From: Rhizobiales bacterium 65-79
Lineage (GTDB): Bacteria; Pseudomonadota; Alphaproteobacteria; Rhizobiales; Rhizobiaceae
Direction of reading: 5' to 3'
Length of the DNA: 64,000 nucleotides
NCBI GenBank assembly: GCA_001896885.1
Contig: MKRJ01000019.1
Location: 1 to 64,000, forward strand
In this document: piece after piece, positions 7,436 through 16,323 of the stretch
How the letters are laid out: each line of letters opens with the position of its first letter
Position numbering within the stretch: the stretch's first letter is position 1
The notes under the pieces: generated by a model
The model's database searches: none
The model's input: the letters and a program-made list of their open reading frames with translations, nothing else
What the model was told of the DNA's origin: nothing
Position numbers and translations under genes: made by a program

Positions 7436-8140
7436 ATGGTGGAGCAAGCTCCCATCCCCGTCGATGACGCCCCGCATCTGCTCGTCGTCGACGACGACAC
7501 CCGCATCCGCACGCTCCTGCGCGAATTCCTGACCAGCAACGGCTTCCGGGTGACCGTCGCCAGCGACGCCGACGAGGCGCGGCGCAAGCTGGAAGGCCTC
7601 GACTTCGACCTGATCGTGCTCGACATCATGATGCCCGGCGAGAGCGGCGTCGAACTGACGCGCTCGCTGCGCGCCGACAAGAGCGTGCCCATCCTGATGC
7701 TGACCGCGCTCTCGGAGACGGACAGCCGCATCACCGGCCTGGAGGCCGGCGCCGACGATTATCTGCCGAAGCCTTTCGATCCGCGCGAACTGATCCTCCG
7801 GGTCAACAACATCCTGCGCCGCGGCGGCCCCTCCTCCACCCCGAAGCTGGAGCAGGTGGTATTCGGCCCCTACACCTTCCAGATCGCCCGGCGCGAATTG
7901 AAGCGCGGCGGCGAGCCGCTCAAGCTGACCGATCGCGAGCAGGAGATCCTTGCGATCTTCGCGGAGCGCGCCGGCGAGACCATACCCCGCCACGAACTGG
8001 TGTCAGGCGATGCCGAGGTCGGCGAACGGACCATCGACGTCCAGATCAACCGGCTGCGCCGCAAGATCGAGCGCGACCCGTCCAATCCGGTGTGGCTGCA
8101 GACGGTGCGCGGCATCGGCTATCGCCTGAGCGTGGAGTGA
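7436..8140 (+). CDS. OmpR-family response regulator
   Basis: This is a 234-residue two-component regulator. The receiver domain has the acidic pocket DDD (19-21), the phospho-acceptor Asp63 in VLDIMMPGESG, and the conserved Lys in LPKPFDPREL. A C-terminal winged helix follows (RELKRGGEPLKLTDREQEIL, then IDVQINRLRRKIERDP). It is transcribed with the MarR gene upstream. The histidine kinase at 9047 in the same direction is the likely partner, although a gene on the opposite strand separates them. The signal is unknown. Confidence 0.94.
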   Translation: MVEQAPIPVDDAPHLLVVDDDTRIRTLLREFLTSNGFRVTVASDADEARRKLEGLDFDLIVLDIMMPGESGVELTRSLRADKSVPILMLTALSETDSRITGLEAGADDYLPKPFDPRELILRVNNILRRGGPSSTPKLEQVVFGPYTFQIARRELKRGGEPLKLTDREQEILAIFAERAGETIPRHELVSGDAEVGERTIDVQINRLRRKIERDPSNPVWLQTVRGIGYRLSVE

Positions 8141-8171
8141 CTGTCCCGCCCCCTTGGCTGCCGCTTCCGGT

Positions 8172-8879
8172 TCAATATATCCACGGCGCCAGCCGGTAGC
8201 GGACCTTCTGCCGGTACGCGCGATAGCCCGGCAGTTCCTCTTCGAGGAATTTCTCCTCGTCGACCAGTCGCCAGACCAGCACCGCCGTCATTGGGATGAG
8301 GAGCAGCAGGCCCCACCACGAGCCGAGCGCGAGCGGTATGCCGAGGAACATCAGAAGGGCGCCGGAATACATCGGGTGGCGGACGATCGCATAGGGGCCC
8401 GTGCTGATCACCTTCTGGTCTTCTCCGATCTCGACCACGCCGGACGTATAGCTGTTCGCCTTGAAGACGAGGAAGATGACGACGAAGCCGAGCACGACCA
8501 GCACGTCTCCGGCGACGGAAACGGAAACGGAAGCGGGAACCGGCGACCGGCCGAAGCGGTGATCCAGCACCGGCACGAGCACCGTGAGGAAAAAGAGGAC
8601 GCTGGCCAGCGCCTGGATCACCTTCTGGCTTCGCCGCGCCTCGGCGGCGGCGCCGGCCTTCAGCCGCCTTTCGATAAGGGCCGGGTCGGCCCGCAGGAAA
8701 TACACCGTCGTCACGATGACGGCCGCCGAGAACACGGCAAGGAAGAGCCATCCCTGCCAGTACCGGAGGGACCAGGCGGGCAGGAAGATCAGCGCCGCCA
8801 GGAAGACGAGAAACTGTGCGACCGCTTCGAACGAACGCCTGCCGAGGGATTGCTCCATTCGGTACCTTTGTGGTGCCAT
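8172..8879 (-). CDS. Isoprenylcysteine methyltransferase-like membrane protein
   Basis: The 235-residue integral membrane protein has about five hydrophobic segments and the ICMT/PEMT C-terminal signature: TGPYAIVRHPMY for SAM binding, then EEKFLEEELPGYRAYRQKVRYRLAPWIY. Bacterial members are probably SAM-dependent methyltransferases acting on lipids or lipid-linked targets; none of this is shown for the present gene. An alternative start is the ATG at 8858. It sits on the opposite strand between a response regulator and the likely cognate kinase. Confidence 0.85.
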   Translation of the reverse strand: MAPQRYRMEQSLGRRSFEAVAQFLVFLAALIFLPAWSLRYWQGWLFLAVFSAAVIVTTVYFLRADPALIERRLKAGAAAEARRSQKVIQALASVLFFLTVLVPVLDHRFGRSPVPASVSVSVAGDVLVVLGFVVIFLVFKANSYTSGVVEIGEDQKVISTGPYAIVRHPMYSGALLMFLGIPLALGSWWGLLLLIPMTAVLVWRLVDEEKFLEEELPGYRAYRQKVRYRLAPWIY

Positions 8880-9046
8880 ATCCGCCGATCGCCAGAATGC
8901 CCTTCATTGCGCGATCTTTCCAGTTTGGCTGCGAGCGGTTTGACGCGGCGACCCCGCGCGACCAAATAGGGTTTCTGCAACGCGCCGCGCTGGAATAGAC
9001 TGACGAGCGACGCCGGGCGCCCGCGCCCACATGTGCCGGAACGGAA

Positions 9047-10513
9047 ATGGCGACCACCGAAGCCGACAGGGAGAAGCCGAGGGAAAGGCCGGACGCACCG
9101 GAGAAGCCGGCGCGCCCCGAACCGCCGCGCCGCGGCCCAGGCGGCGGAGCGCTCAGGCTGCTGTCGCGCATGCCAGCGCTATGGACCCATTCCTGGCGCG
9201 TCGTGTCGCGCTATATGCCGAAGCGGCTCTACGCCCGCTCCCTCATCATCGTCATCGCGCCGATGATCCTGCTCCAGTCGGTCATCACCTTCGTCTTCAT
9301 GGAGCGGCAGTGGCAGACGGTCACCAACCGGCTTTCGGTCGCCGTCACCCGCGACATCGCCGCCATCATCGACATGATCGAGACCTATCCGCACGACGCC
9401 GACTATTCCAACGTCGTGCGCATCGCCCAGGACAGGCTCGGACTGAAGATCGACATATTGCCGCCCGATCCCCTCCCTCCGCCCGGCCCGAAGCCTTTCT
9501 TCTCCTACCTCGACGAGACATTGGGCTCGGAGATTACTAAGCAGATCGGCAAGCCCTTCTGGATCGACACGGTCGGCAATTCCAACATCCTCGAGATCAG
9601 GGTGCAGCTCGACGGCAAGGTGCTGCGCGTCTTCGCCAAGCGCAGCCAGGCCTACCAGTCGCAGACACACATCTTCCTGCTCTGGATGGTCGGCACCTCC
9701 GCCGTGCTGCTGCTGATCGCCATCCCCTTCCTGAGGAACCAGATCCGGCCGATCCTCGATCTGACGGAGGCCGCGGAGAGCTTCGGCAAGGGCCGCCCCA
9801 TGCCGCCCAATTTCAAGCCGCGCGGGGCCGAGGAGGTCCGCCGCGCCGGCGTCGCCTTCATCCAGATGCGCGAACGCATCGAGCGCCAGATCGAGCAGCG
9901 CACGGCCATGCTGACCGGCGTCAGTCACGACCTGCGCACCATCCTCACCCGCTTCCGGCTGCAGCTCGCCGTCGCCGGAACCAAATCGTCGAATCTGAAG
10001 GAACTCGACAAGGACATCGACGACATGCAGTCAATGCTCGAGGCCTATATGTCCTTCGCGCGCGGCGAGGCGGCGGAGGACACGGGCAGCTTCGACCTCG
10101 CCGGCTATCTGGAAAAGCTTTCGACCGAGGCGCGGCTGCGCAAGCGCAAGCTCACGGCGAAGCTGACCGGCGAGACGGAAGTGCTCGTCCGGCCGAACGC
10201 GTTCGCCCGGCTGCTTTCGAACCTCATCGGCAACGCCTTCCGCTATGCGAAGAATGTGAGAATCACCGCCTCGCATACGCGCGGCTTCCTCACCGTCATC
10301 ATCGACGACGACGGCCCCGGCATCCCGCTGGAGCGACGCGAGGACGTGTTCAAGCCGTTTGTCCGCCTCGACGAGGCGCGCAACCAGGATTCAGGCGGAA
10401 CCGGACTCGGCCTGTCCATCGCCCGCGACATCGCCCGCAGCCATGGCGGCGACATCACGCTGGACGACAGCCCGCTCGGCGGGTTGCGCGCGGTGGTGCG
10501 CGTGCCGGCTTGA
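9047..10513 (+). CDS. EnvZ-type sensor histidine kinase
   Basis: The 488-residue inner-membrane sensor begins with a ~55-residue Pro/Arg/Glu-rich cytoplasmic tail. Next come TM1 (about 61-85), a periplasmic domain of about 120 residues, TM2 (about 208-228), HAMP, a dimerisation domain with the phospho-acceptor His294 in GVSHDLRTIL, and an HATPase domain with LLSNLIGNAFRYAK (N box), DDDGPGIP (G1) and GGTGLGLSIARDI (G2). It most likely phosphorylates the regulator at 7436. The basic, proline-rich tail is longer than in EnvZ. Its own promoter must lie between 8880 and 9046, because the preceding gene points the other way. Confidence 0.93.
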   Translation: MATTEADREKPRERPDAPEKPARPEPPRRGPGGGALRLLSRMPALWTHSWRVVSRYMPKRLYARSLIIVIAPMILLQSVITFVFMERQWQTVTNRLSVAVTRDIAAIIDMIETYPHDADYSNVVRIAQDRLGLKIDILPPDPLPPPGPKPFFSYLDETLGSEITKQIGKPFWIDTVGNSNILEIRVQLDGKVLRVFAKRSQAYQSQTHIFLLWMVGTSAVLLLIAIPFLRNQIRPILDLTEAAESFGKGRPMPPNFKPRGAEEVRRAGVAFIQMRERIERQIEQRTAMLTGVSHDLRTILTRFRLQLAVAGTKSSNLKELDKDIDDMQSMLEAYMSFARGEAAEDTGSFDLAGYLEKLSTEARLRKRKLTAKLTGETEVLVRPNAFARLLSNLIGNAFRYAKNVRITASHTRGFLTVIIDDDGPGIPLERREDVFKPFVRLDEARNQDSGGTGLGLSIARDIARSHGGDITLDDSPLGGLRAVVRVPA

Positions 10514-10628
10514 TTGCATTGGACGATGTGGCGCAGGGTTTTCACCCCGGTCGCCCGCTCATCGAGCGCGCTTCTAAAGGCGGCCGGGAATACTGTGCGG
10601 CACCCGAGCCAGGGCGTGGAAGGCGGTG

Positions 10629-12509
10629 CTATCCGCGTCCCCTCGGCGTCAGCGCCCAGACTTCATAACCGGAAATTTTTCCGATTCTCGTGTAGCTCTT
10701 CCAGCGCTCGGCAAAGGCGGGATCCCCCTCCAGCCAGGCGACATAATCGAACGGGAGGCCACCGAAATAAGGCTTGCGGCGCCGAACATCGACATAGACG
10801 CGCTCCGGCATGCCCTTGAGGAAATCCTCGACGGTGGTGCTGCGGGCAAAATTGAGCGCTTTGCGATATTCGTTGCAAGTTTCGGTGGTTTGGCCGCACC
10901 CAGGGTCCTCCAGTCCCCGGACGGCGCCCGGGACGATCCACTGTGTCGGATAGCGGCTGGTCCATTCGCCGCCAACCTGGTTCACGAAAGGAAAGGCGGC
11001 GGAAAGATTCGACGACAGAACCAGAACGCGCGGGGCCTGCAGCCCGTCCGTATAGCCGGCAAACCTGGCCGGAGCCGGATTCCGATAGAGCCCCAACAGG
11101 CCGATATAGGCGCACAGCAGGATCGTCACGACCAGCATGCCGGTTACCGCCACAGGGCGTGAAGGGTCTCGGAGACCATGGAAAGCGGTCCACAGGCAGA
11201 AGATCAGCAGATAGCCCTCTGCCGGAGCTACTTGATAATAGAAGCCCTTGAACTGGACGAAATAGCAAAGAAGAAAGCCGACCGAGATTGCCGCGAGCCT
11301 TCCGGCGAGATCATTGCGCGGAAGCATGGCCCAGGCAGCCATCGCTCCGGCAAAGACAAGCACCGCCGGCTTGGCGAGCACCGAGAGCGGATCGAAGCCG
11401 AACGCTCCATAGGTGAGGCGCGCCAGCGGAACGACCGTATGGAAATAGTCCGGATAGACTGTCCGTACGGCAAGGAGATAGGCCACACAGGCGGCGCCGA
11501 TCACCAGGTTGGGCGTGGTTACGACCGGCCGGAAGCTTCGGCGCTGCCAGACCGTAACGGCAGCCAGCAGCGCGGGCGCGGCAAGGAAATAGGGTTTCAA
11601 CCCGAGGCCCAGAAATGCGACGGCTCCTATCGCGACCTGCTCAATGGTGGAGTACCGCTTCTTCTCGGCGCAGGTCAGGCCGTAGCAGAAATAGGGGCCG
11701 GAGAGCACGAGCATCAGATGTTCCCGCTGGCCGAAACAGGCCATGGGAACGAACAGCATCATGGCCGTGAACCCGGATAGCAGGAGCAGCCTTTCGTTCT
11801 CCGGAAGGGCGCGCTGGCGATCCAGTATCGACTTTATCCAGAACAGCGAACCGGCGATGCAGAGAAGCAGCGTCCAGCAGAAGGCGGCGGTGCTGTTCAC
11901 GTCCAGGTATTTGGAGAGGAGGATCGACGGCGCCGTCAGGTAGAAGGCCAGCGGCGGATTGATCTCCATGATGTCGCGATAGAGCGCGGCGCCATCGAGC
12001 CATTTGCGTGTCGCCACGAGATACCAGCTCGTGTCGTGGTTGAGCTGGTTGAAGGGATAGAGCACGGCTGCGGCCGCAAGCGCGGCAGCAATCACAAGCG
12101 TCCCGCTCGACGGGCCACTGAGGCTCCATCGGTCGCTGAATGCCCAGTACTTGGACGAGACGAAGGTGAAGGCCGGAACGACGATGGCAATCCAGGGCAA
12201 CGCCAGCAGGAAGGAAAGGCCGAGCCTGTCGACCACGAGCCAGATGACGAGGTTTGAGAGCCCGTATCCGCACACCGAGAGCACCAGGAACCGCCCCAGA
12301 TATCGGCGATGACCCTCGCGATGTCCGAACGTCCAGTAGAAATGCCCGAGATAGGACAGGACGAAAGCAGAAGCGAAGCCGCAGGCGTTGGCGGCGTAAG
12401 GCTCGAAACCCGGCCCTTTGGCGGCAGCGAACGCGACCAGTATGTGAAGCAACGTCGCCGCGACCCCGGTGCTGCCGAACCGCGCCAGTTGCAGCAGGGT
12501 CGCGATCAA
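10629..12509 (-). CDS. GtrA-like domain fused to a multi-spanning glycosyltransferase-like protein
   Basis: The first ~125 residues are a GtrA/DPMS3-type four-helix membrane domain (ARFGSTGVAATLLH, SAFVLSYLGHFYWTFG). GtrA proteins are thought to help flip polyprenyl-phosphate-linked sugars. About 500 residues follow with some ten further helices and an acidic-aromatic loop (ATRKWLDGAALYRDIMEINPP) typical of GT-C transferases that take sugars from lipid carriers, ending in a periplasmic-type soluble tail. The start is TTG at 12509, overlapping the upstream stop in TTGA; the open frame reaches further but would run through the preceding gene. This is the last gene of a three-gene operon. GtrA fused to a GT-C-like part is the notable feature; acceptor and sugar are unknown. 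Confidence 0.8.
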   Translation of the reverse strand: MIATLLQLARFGSTGVAATLLHILVAFAAAKGPGFEPYAANACGFASAFVLSYLGHFYWTFGHREGHRRYLGRFLVLSVCGYGLSNLVIWLVVDRLGLSFLLALPWIAIVVPAFTFVSSKYWAFSDRWSLSGPSSGTLVIAAALAAAAVLYPFNQLNHDTSWYLVATRKWLDGAALYRDIMEINPPLAFYLTAPSILLSKYLDVNSTAAFCWTLLLCIAGSLFWIKSILDRQRALPENERLLLLSGFTAMMLFVPMACFGQREHLMLVLSGPYFCYGLTCAEKKRYSTIEQVAIGAVAFLGLGLKPYFLAAPALLAAVTVWQRRSFRPVVTTPNLVIGAACVAYLLAVRTVYPDYFHTVVPLARLTYGAFGFDPLSVLAKPAVLVFAGAMAAWAMLPRNDLAGRLAAISVGFLLCYFVQFKGFYYQVAPAEGYLLIFCLWTAFHGLRDPSRPVAVTGMLVVTILLCAYIGLLGLYRNPAPARFAGYTDGLQAPRVLVLSSNLSAAFPFVNQVGGEWTSRYPTQWIVPGAVRGLEDPGCGQTTETCNEYRKALNFARSTTVEDFLKGMPERVYVDVRRRKPYFGGLPFDYVAWLEGDPAFAERWKSYTRIGKISGYEVWALTPRGRG

Positions 12510-13237
12510 CGGTCCCTCTCGATGACGGCAAAGAGCGACAATCCGAAGGGAACCTGCAACCGCGCGACAAGGTGGCGTTCCAGGCCGAATATCGCGCCCA
12601 GCGCCTTGTTCAGTAAGGAGGCCGGCATGGCCTCGTTGTCGGACCGGCGCCGAAGCAGCTTGGCGGAAATCCGTTCCAAGACGGCGATCGGGAAGAGCAG
12701 GAAATTGAAATATCCGATCTTGCTGGTCTTCAGGCCGGCCCGTTCGACCGCGGCGGCCAGCGATGCGCGCGTGTAACGCCTCTTGTGATGGTGCCGGACG
12801 TCGTGGTCGGACCATAGCCACGGCATGGCCGGCACCGTCACCAGCAATTTGCCGGACGGCCCGAGCTTCCGGCCGAGCGTGCGCAGCGATTCGACATCCT
12901 CCTCGACATGTTCGAGGACGTCGAAGAGCCCGATGAGGTCATAGGAGGCGTCGGGCTGCGGAACATCTTCCGGCAGCGCGCCCGCGGCGACAGGCGCGCC
13001 AAGCTTGGCTTCGGCAAACGCCCTCGCCTGCGGATCGAATTCGAATGCTTCGAGCCGGCCGAACGTCTTCAGAAGGTCCAGATTGCCCCCTGTGCCGCAT
13101 CCGGCCTCAAGAATCCGCGCTCCGGCCGGCAGGTCGAGTTCGCGCCGGATGAGCGTACCGATGATCCCCCGCCTGCCGACGAACCACCAGTGGCGGCCTT
13201 CCAATGCCGCCATGCGATCGAAAACGAGCCTGTCCAT
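12506..13237 (-). CDS. Class I SAM-dependent methyltransferase
   Basis: The 243-residue protein has the Rossmann SAM-binding motif ARILEAGCGTGGNLDLL, then FEFDPQARAF and the post-I segment DLIGLFDVLEHVEED. HDVRHHHKRRYTRASL matches the C-terminal part of bacterial methyltransferases found in polysaccharide and lipid-sugar clusters. It starts at an ATG that overlaps the GtrB-like stop by one base (TGATG), and its stop overlaps the next start, so the three genes are translationally coupled. It may methylate a lipid-linked sugar or the polyprenol; that is inference from context. Confidence 0.88.
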   Translation of the reverse strand: MDRLVFDRMAALEGRHWWFVGRRGIIGTLIRRELDLPAGARILEAGCGTGGNLDLLKTFGRLEAFEFDPQARAFAEAKLGAPVAAGALPEDVPQPDASYDLIGLFDVLEHVEEDVESLRTLGRKLGPSGKLLVTVPAMPWLWSDHDVRHHHKRRYTRASLAAAVERAGLKTSKIGYFNFLLFPIAVLERISAKLLRRRSDNEAMPASLLNKALGAIFGLERHLVARLQVPFGLSLFAVIERDR

Positions 13238-14217
13238 CAGGTCGCCTTCGCAGGCTCGTCCATGCCGACGGTGGACTGGACGATATAGAGCGGGCGCCTC
13301 CGCACTTCCCTGGATATCCGGCCGATATACTCGCCCATCACGCCGAGCGAGAGGAAGTTGAGGCCGCTGACGAAGAGGAGGACGGTCATCAGCGACGCGT
13401 AGCCGGGCGCATCGACGCCGAAGACGATCGTGCGCAGGAAAATGAACAGCGCATACAGGAACGCCAGCATGGCCATCGCCGCGCCGAGATAAGTCCAGAT
13501 CCTGAGCGGCAGGGTCGTAGAAGATACGATGCCGTCGAGCGCGAAATTCCAGAGTTTCCAGTAGCGCCATTTGGATGTGCCGCCGGAACGCGGGGCACGA
13601 ACGAATTCTACCGTCGACCGCTCGAAGCCCACCCACGAATAGATCGCCTTGTTGAAGCGGGTGTGCTCGTTGAATTCCTTCAGCGCCTCCACGACCTCGC
13701 GATCCAGCAGCCGGAAATCACCGACATTATTGGGTATCGGGTGATCGGCCAGCAGATTGTAGAAGCGGTAGAAGCCGGAAGCGGAGGTTCTTTTCAGCCA
13801 GGTGTCGGCGTCGCGTCTGGCGCGCACGCCGTCGACGACTTTCGCTCCGCCGAGCCACTTCGCCACCATTTCCCGAATGACTTCCGGTGGATCCTGGAGA
13901 TCGACGTCGATGGGAACGACGGCATCGCCGGTAGCAAAACTGAGGCCGGCGGACAGGGCCGCCTCCTTGCCGAAATTGCGCGAGAGATTGACGAGCTTGA
14001 CCGCCGGCAGCCGCCGCGCCGCCGCCTCCAGTACCTTGCGGGTGGCATCGGTGCTGCCGTCATTGACGAACAGCACATCGTAGCCGGCATCCGCACCCAT
14101 CAGCGACCGGCAACCGTCCAGAACCGGGAGGAGCCTGTCGAGGAATGCAAGGACAGTTTCCTGCTCGTTATGGACAGGCACGATGACCGTAAGTTTTTTG
14201 GGAGTCCTGGTCAGCAT
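13237..14217 (-). CDS. GtrB/DPM1-like polyprenyl-phosphate glycosyltransferase
   Basis: This is a GT2-family transferase with a cytosolic N-terminal domain (TVIVPVHNEQETV; VNDGSTDAT; IDVDLQDPP as the acidic metal motif) and two C-terminal membrane helices (about residues 230-290). That architecture matches GtrB, which loads a sugar onto undecaprenyl phosphate. The ATG at 14217 is preferred to upstream in-frame codons because AAAGGCGGGCGG precedes it. It heads an operon with a methyltransferase and a GtrA fusion. Likely outcome: modification of LPS, capsule or another envelope glycan; the target is unknown. Confidence 0.9.
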   Translation of the reverse strand: MLTRTPKKLTVIVPVHNEQETVLAFLDRLLPVLDGCRSLMGADAGYDVLFVNDGSTDATRKVLEAAARRLPAVKLVNLSRNFGKEAALSAGLSFATGDAVVPIDVDLQDPPEVIREMVAKWLGGAKVVDGVRARRDADTWLKRTSASGFYRFYNLLADHPIPNNVGDFRLLDREVVEALKEFNEHTRFNKAIYSWVGFERSTVEFVRAPRSGGTSKWRYWKLWNFALDGIVSSTTLPLRIWTYLGAAMAMLAFLYALFIFLRTIVFGVDAPGYASLMTVLLFVSGLNFLSLGVMGEYIGRISREVRRRPLYIVQSTVGMDEPAKAT

Positions 14218-14400
14218 TCGCCGCCCGCCTTTTTGCAGCCCGGGCAAAGCTTATGCGAGTTTATCTCTACCAAACCGTAAAGATATACTGACAGCCGGCG
14301 GACGAAGAAGGCAGTGTCCCGTCGGCGATGAACAGGCGGTTAACCGATCTCGCCGCATTTTCGGGAAATCGAGCTGTCCCCGGACGGCCCTGCCGCGCTC

Positions 14401-14757
14401 CTAGAACAGCCGTCCGCCGTTCGGCACCGGCCGTTCGACGGCGACGAGCACCACGTCGCCCTCGCCGTCCGGGAAGCCGAGCGTCAGCACTTCCGACATG
14501 AACTTGCCGATCTGGCGCGGCGGGAAGTTGACGACTGCCGCCACCTGCCGGCCGACCAGCGTCTCCGGCGAATAGTATTTCGTCACCTGCGCCGACGATT
14601 TCTTCTCGCCGATCGCCGGCCCGAAATCGATCCTGAGCTTGACCGCGGGCTTGCGCGCCTCCGGATAGGGCGTCGCCTCGACGATGGTGCCGACGCGTAT
14701 ATCGACCTTGTCGAAATCGGCGAAGCCGATCTCCGGCTTGCGCTCCTGCGAACCCAT
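14401..14757 (-). CDS. csaA: tRNA-binding protein CsaA-like
   Basis: The 118-residue EMAPII/TRBP111-type OB-fold runs from [15 protein letters not shown] through [21 protein letters not shown], the hallmark of CsaA and the tRNA-binding domain of MetRS. CsaA dimers bind tRNA and show chaperone-like or export-related effects in some bacteria. It starts one base after the stop of the YbjN gene in the same direction, so the two are co-transcribed. The full domain is present and ends PNGGRLF. Confidence 0.92.
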   Translation of the reverse strand: MGSQERKPEIGFADFDKVDIRVGTIVEATPYPEARKPAVKLRIDFGPAIGEKKSSAQVTKYYSPETLVGRQVAAVVNFPPRQIGKFMSEVLTLGFPDGEGDVVLVAVERPVPNGGRLF

Positions 14758-14758
14758 C

Positions 14759-15259
14759 TCAGGCCGAGCCGAAGGTCTCGAACAGCACGCTTGCCAGCGC
14801 ATCGCGGGCGTTCATGCCCGACCAGACCACGAACTGGAAGGCCTGGAAGTAGCATTCGCAGGCTTCGAGCGCGCTGTTGAGCAGCACCTCGACCTGCTGG
14901 CTGGTCGGCTCCGCGCCGCCCGAAAGCAGCAGCGACTGGCGGAACATGATCGCGCCCTCCTGCTCCCACAGGTCGAAATGGCCGAAAAGCATCTGCTCGT
15001 TGATCAGCGAGAGAAGGCGCATGACCTCGAGCGTCCGCGTGTCCGGCACCTTGATGTCGAAGGCGCAGGCCAGGTGCAGCGCCTCGAAATCCTCCATCCA
15101 GGAAAAGGAAACGTGATAGTCCGTCCAGGTTCCGGTGACCGATATGGCGATCTCGTCGTCGCCATTCCGCTCGAACGACCAGTCGTTGTTGTGCGCCACC
15201 TGCTCGATCACATCCACCGGATGCAGATCGCGCGCAATCTCCAGTTCCACCAGTTCCAT
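14759..15259 (-). CDS. YbjN domain-containing protein
   Basis: This 166-residue acidic soluble protein belongs to the YbjN/type III secretion chaperone-like family common in alphaproteobacteria. Markers are the tandem alpha-beta segments around [21 protein letters not shown] and [22 protein letters not shown]. coli YbjN affects stress responses and motility, but the biochemical role is unknown. It is directly upstream of csaA with one spacer base, a pairing that supports a shared chaperone-like role but does not prove it. Confidence 0.85.
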   Translation of the reverse strand: MELVELEIARDLHPVDVIEQVAHNNDWSFERNGDDEIAISVTGTWTDYHVSFSWMEDFEALHLACAFDIKVPDTRTLEVMRLLSLINEQMLFGHFDLWEQEGAIMFRQSLLLSGGAEPTSQQVEVLLNSALEACECYFQAFQFVVWSGMNARDALASVLFETFGSA

Positions 15260-15590
15260 CCAAGAATTCCCGTCGATTTGAGGTGACGCGCATGCCTTTC
15301 AAGGCAGTGCACCGGACTGACCGAACGCCAAGCAGAAGAACCGGAGCCGCATACGCCACGCACGGCCACGTCGGACAGGAAGCGTCCACCCCGAAATTCG
15401 GCGTGACGCCCCCGAAACGAATCACGCTGTAAATTCAGTGTATTGATGGAGAGTCACGGCGCCACCCCCTTTTTGCGCGGCGCCCGACAGGGGTGTGGAT
15501 AGAACATGAATCAAAATGCGCGGGCCGCGCTCTAAGGGATTCACCCGAAAGCGCTTTTCAGCGGCCGGCGCCGGCTGGCAAAAATCGGAA
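15260..15590. other. Intergenic region without a recognised gene
   Basis: These ~330 bases lie between the ybjN start and the ubiK stop. A palindrome GCCGGCGCCGGC (about 15562-15574) just past the ubiK stop could act as a terminator for that minus-strand gene. A GGCGCC/GGCGCC inverted repeat flanks a T-rich stretch at about 15459-15487. The ybjN promoter must lie here. No coding frame is convincing. Confidence 0.4.
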
Positions 15591-15905
15591 TTATTTTTTC
15601 AGATGTGGCGTGTCGGGCGTCTTCTTGGCCGCCTTCGTCGCCTTTTCGGCCTCGAGCAGGGCGAGCCTTGCCTCCAGCGCGTCGATGCGCTCGGCGAGCT
15701 TTGCGTTTTCGGCGCGCGCCTTCGCCGCCATGTCGCGCATGGCCTCGAATTCCTCGCGCTGCACGATGTCCATGGAGTTCAGGAGGCGTTCGGCCTGCGC
15801 CCGGAACGCCGTCTCGACCTCGCGCCGGACACCCTGCGCGGCGCCCGCCGCATCGGTCATCAGCCGGGCGAATTCGTCGAGGATGCGGTTCGGTCCGTCG
15901 CTCAT
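15591..15905 (-). CDS. ubiK: UbiK-like ubiquinone biosynthesis accessory factor (YqiC/BMFP)
   Basis: The 104-residue protein has an amphipathic N-terminal helix ([20 protein letters not shown]) followed by a C-terminal coiled coil with heptads through [18 protein letters not shown], as in UbiK/YqiC. UbiK forms trimers with UbiJ in the ubiquinone biosynthesis complex of E. coli; alphaproteobacterial BMFPs are also membrane-fusogenic. The start at 15905 follows GGGAGAT. The tail is Lys/Ala-rich. It is divergent from lgt with a repeat element between them. Confidence 0.87.
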   Translation of the reverse strand: MSDGPNRILDEFARLMTDAAGAAQGVRREVETAFRAQAERLLNSMDIVQREEFEAMRDMAAKARAENAKLAERIDALEARLALLEAEKATKAAKKTPDTPHLKK

Positions 15906-15977
15906 GCTGATCTCCCTCAAGGATTGGACAGGAGTTAGTGGGGCAAGGCGACGAATGCAAGGCGCACGCGGCCGGCC

Positions 15978-16182
15978 AGGGCAATCGTATATGAAGTTCG
16001 ACCCCATTCCGGTTTGCCTCGCAAACCACCTCTTCCCCGTTCGACGGGGGAGAGGAAGCTCTGGCCGAAAGGCTTGGCTCCCTTCCTCTACCCCACGGAT
16101 GTGGGGGAGAGGTGCCGACCCCGGACTTGATCCAAGGGGAGGCGGAGTGGGGGATATTCGGCCATATGCGATTGCCCTGCCC
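15978..16182. repeat. Palindromic MITE-like element with ~17-bp terminal inverted repeats
   Basis: The ends are inverted copies of CAGGGCAATCG(T/C)ATATG (left about 15978-15994, right about 16165-16182). Between them are hairpins CTCTTCCCC/GGGGGAGAG and CCTCTACCCC/GGGGGAGAGG. The end motif CATGCGATTGCCCTG recurs near 58920 beside another palindromic element. It is small, non-coding and probably mobilised in trans; the transposase is not in this window. Confidence 0.65.
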
Positions 16183-16323
16183 GCCTGGCTGTCCGCTTAC
16201 TGGGGTCGCCCTATTCGGATCGCCCATCGGGGTTCGCCCATCGAGGTCGCCTTGACCTCGCCATGCGGCTCGCGCATGGTCCGCGCGATTTCGAGCGCCG
16301 GAGCCCGCGATTTGATCCACCTC

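Noticed and set aside
10629-12821. Extending the GtrA fusion protein to an ATG at 12821
   Set aside because: The extra ~104 codons are out-of-frame methyltransferase sequence with no similarity to anything; TTG 12509 overlaps the upstream stop and starts the conserved domain.
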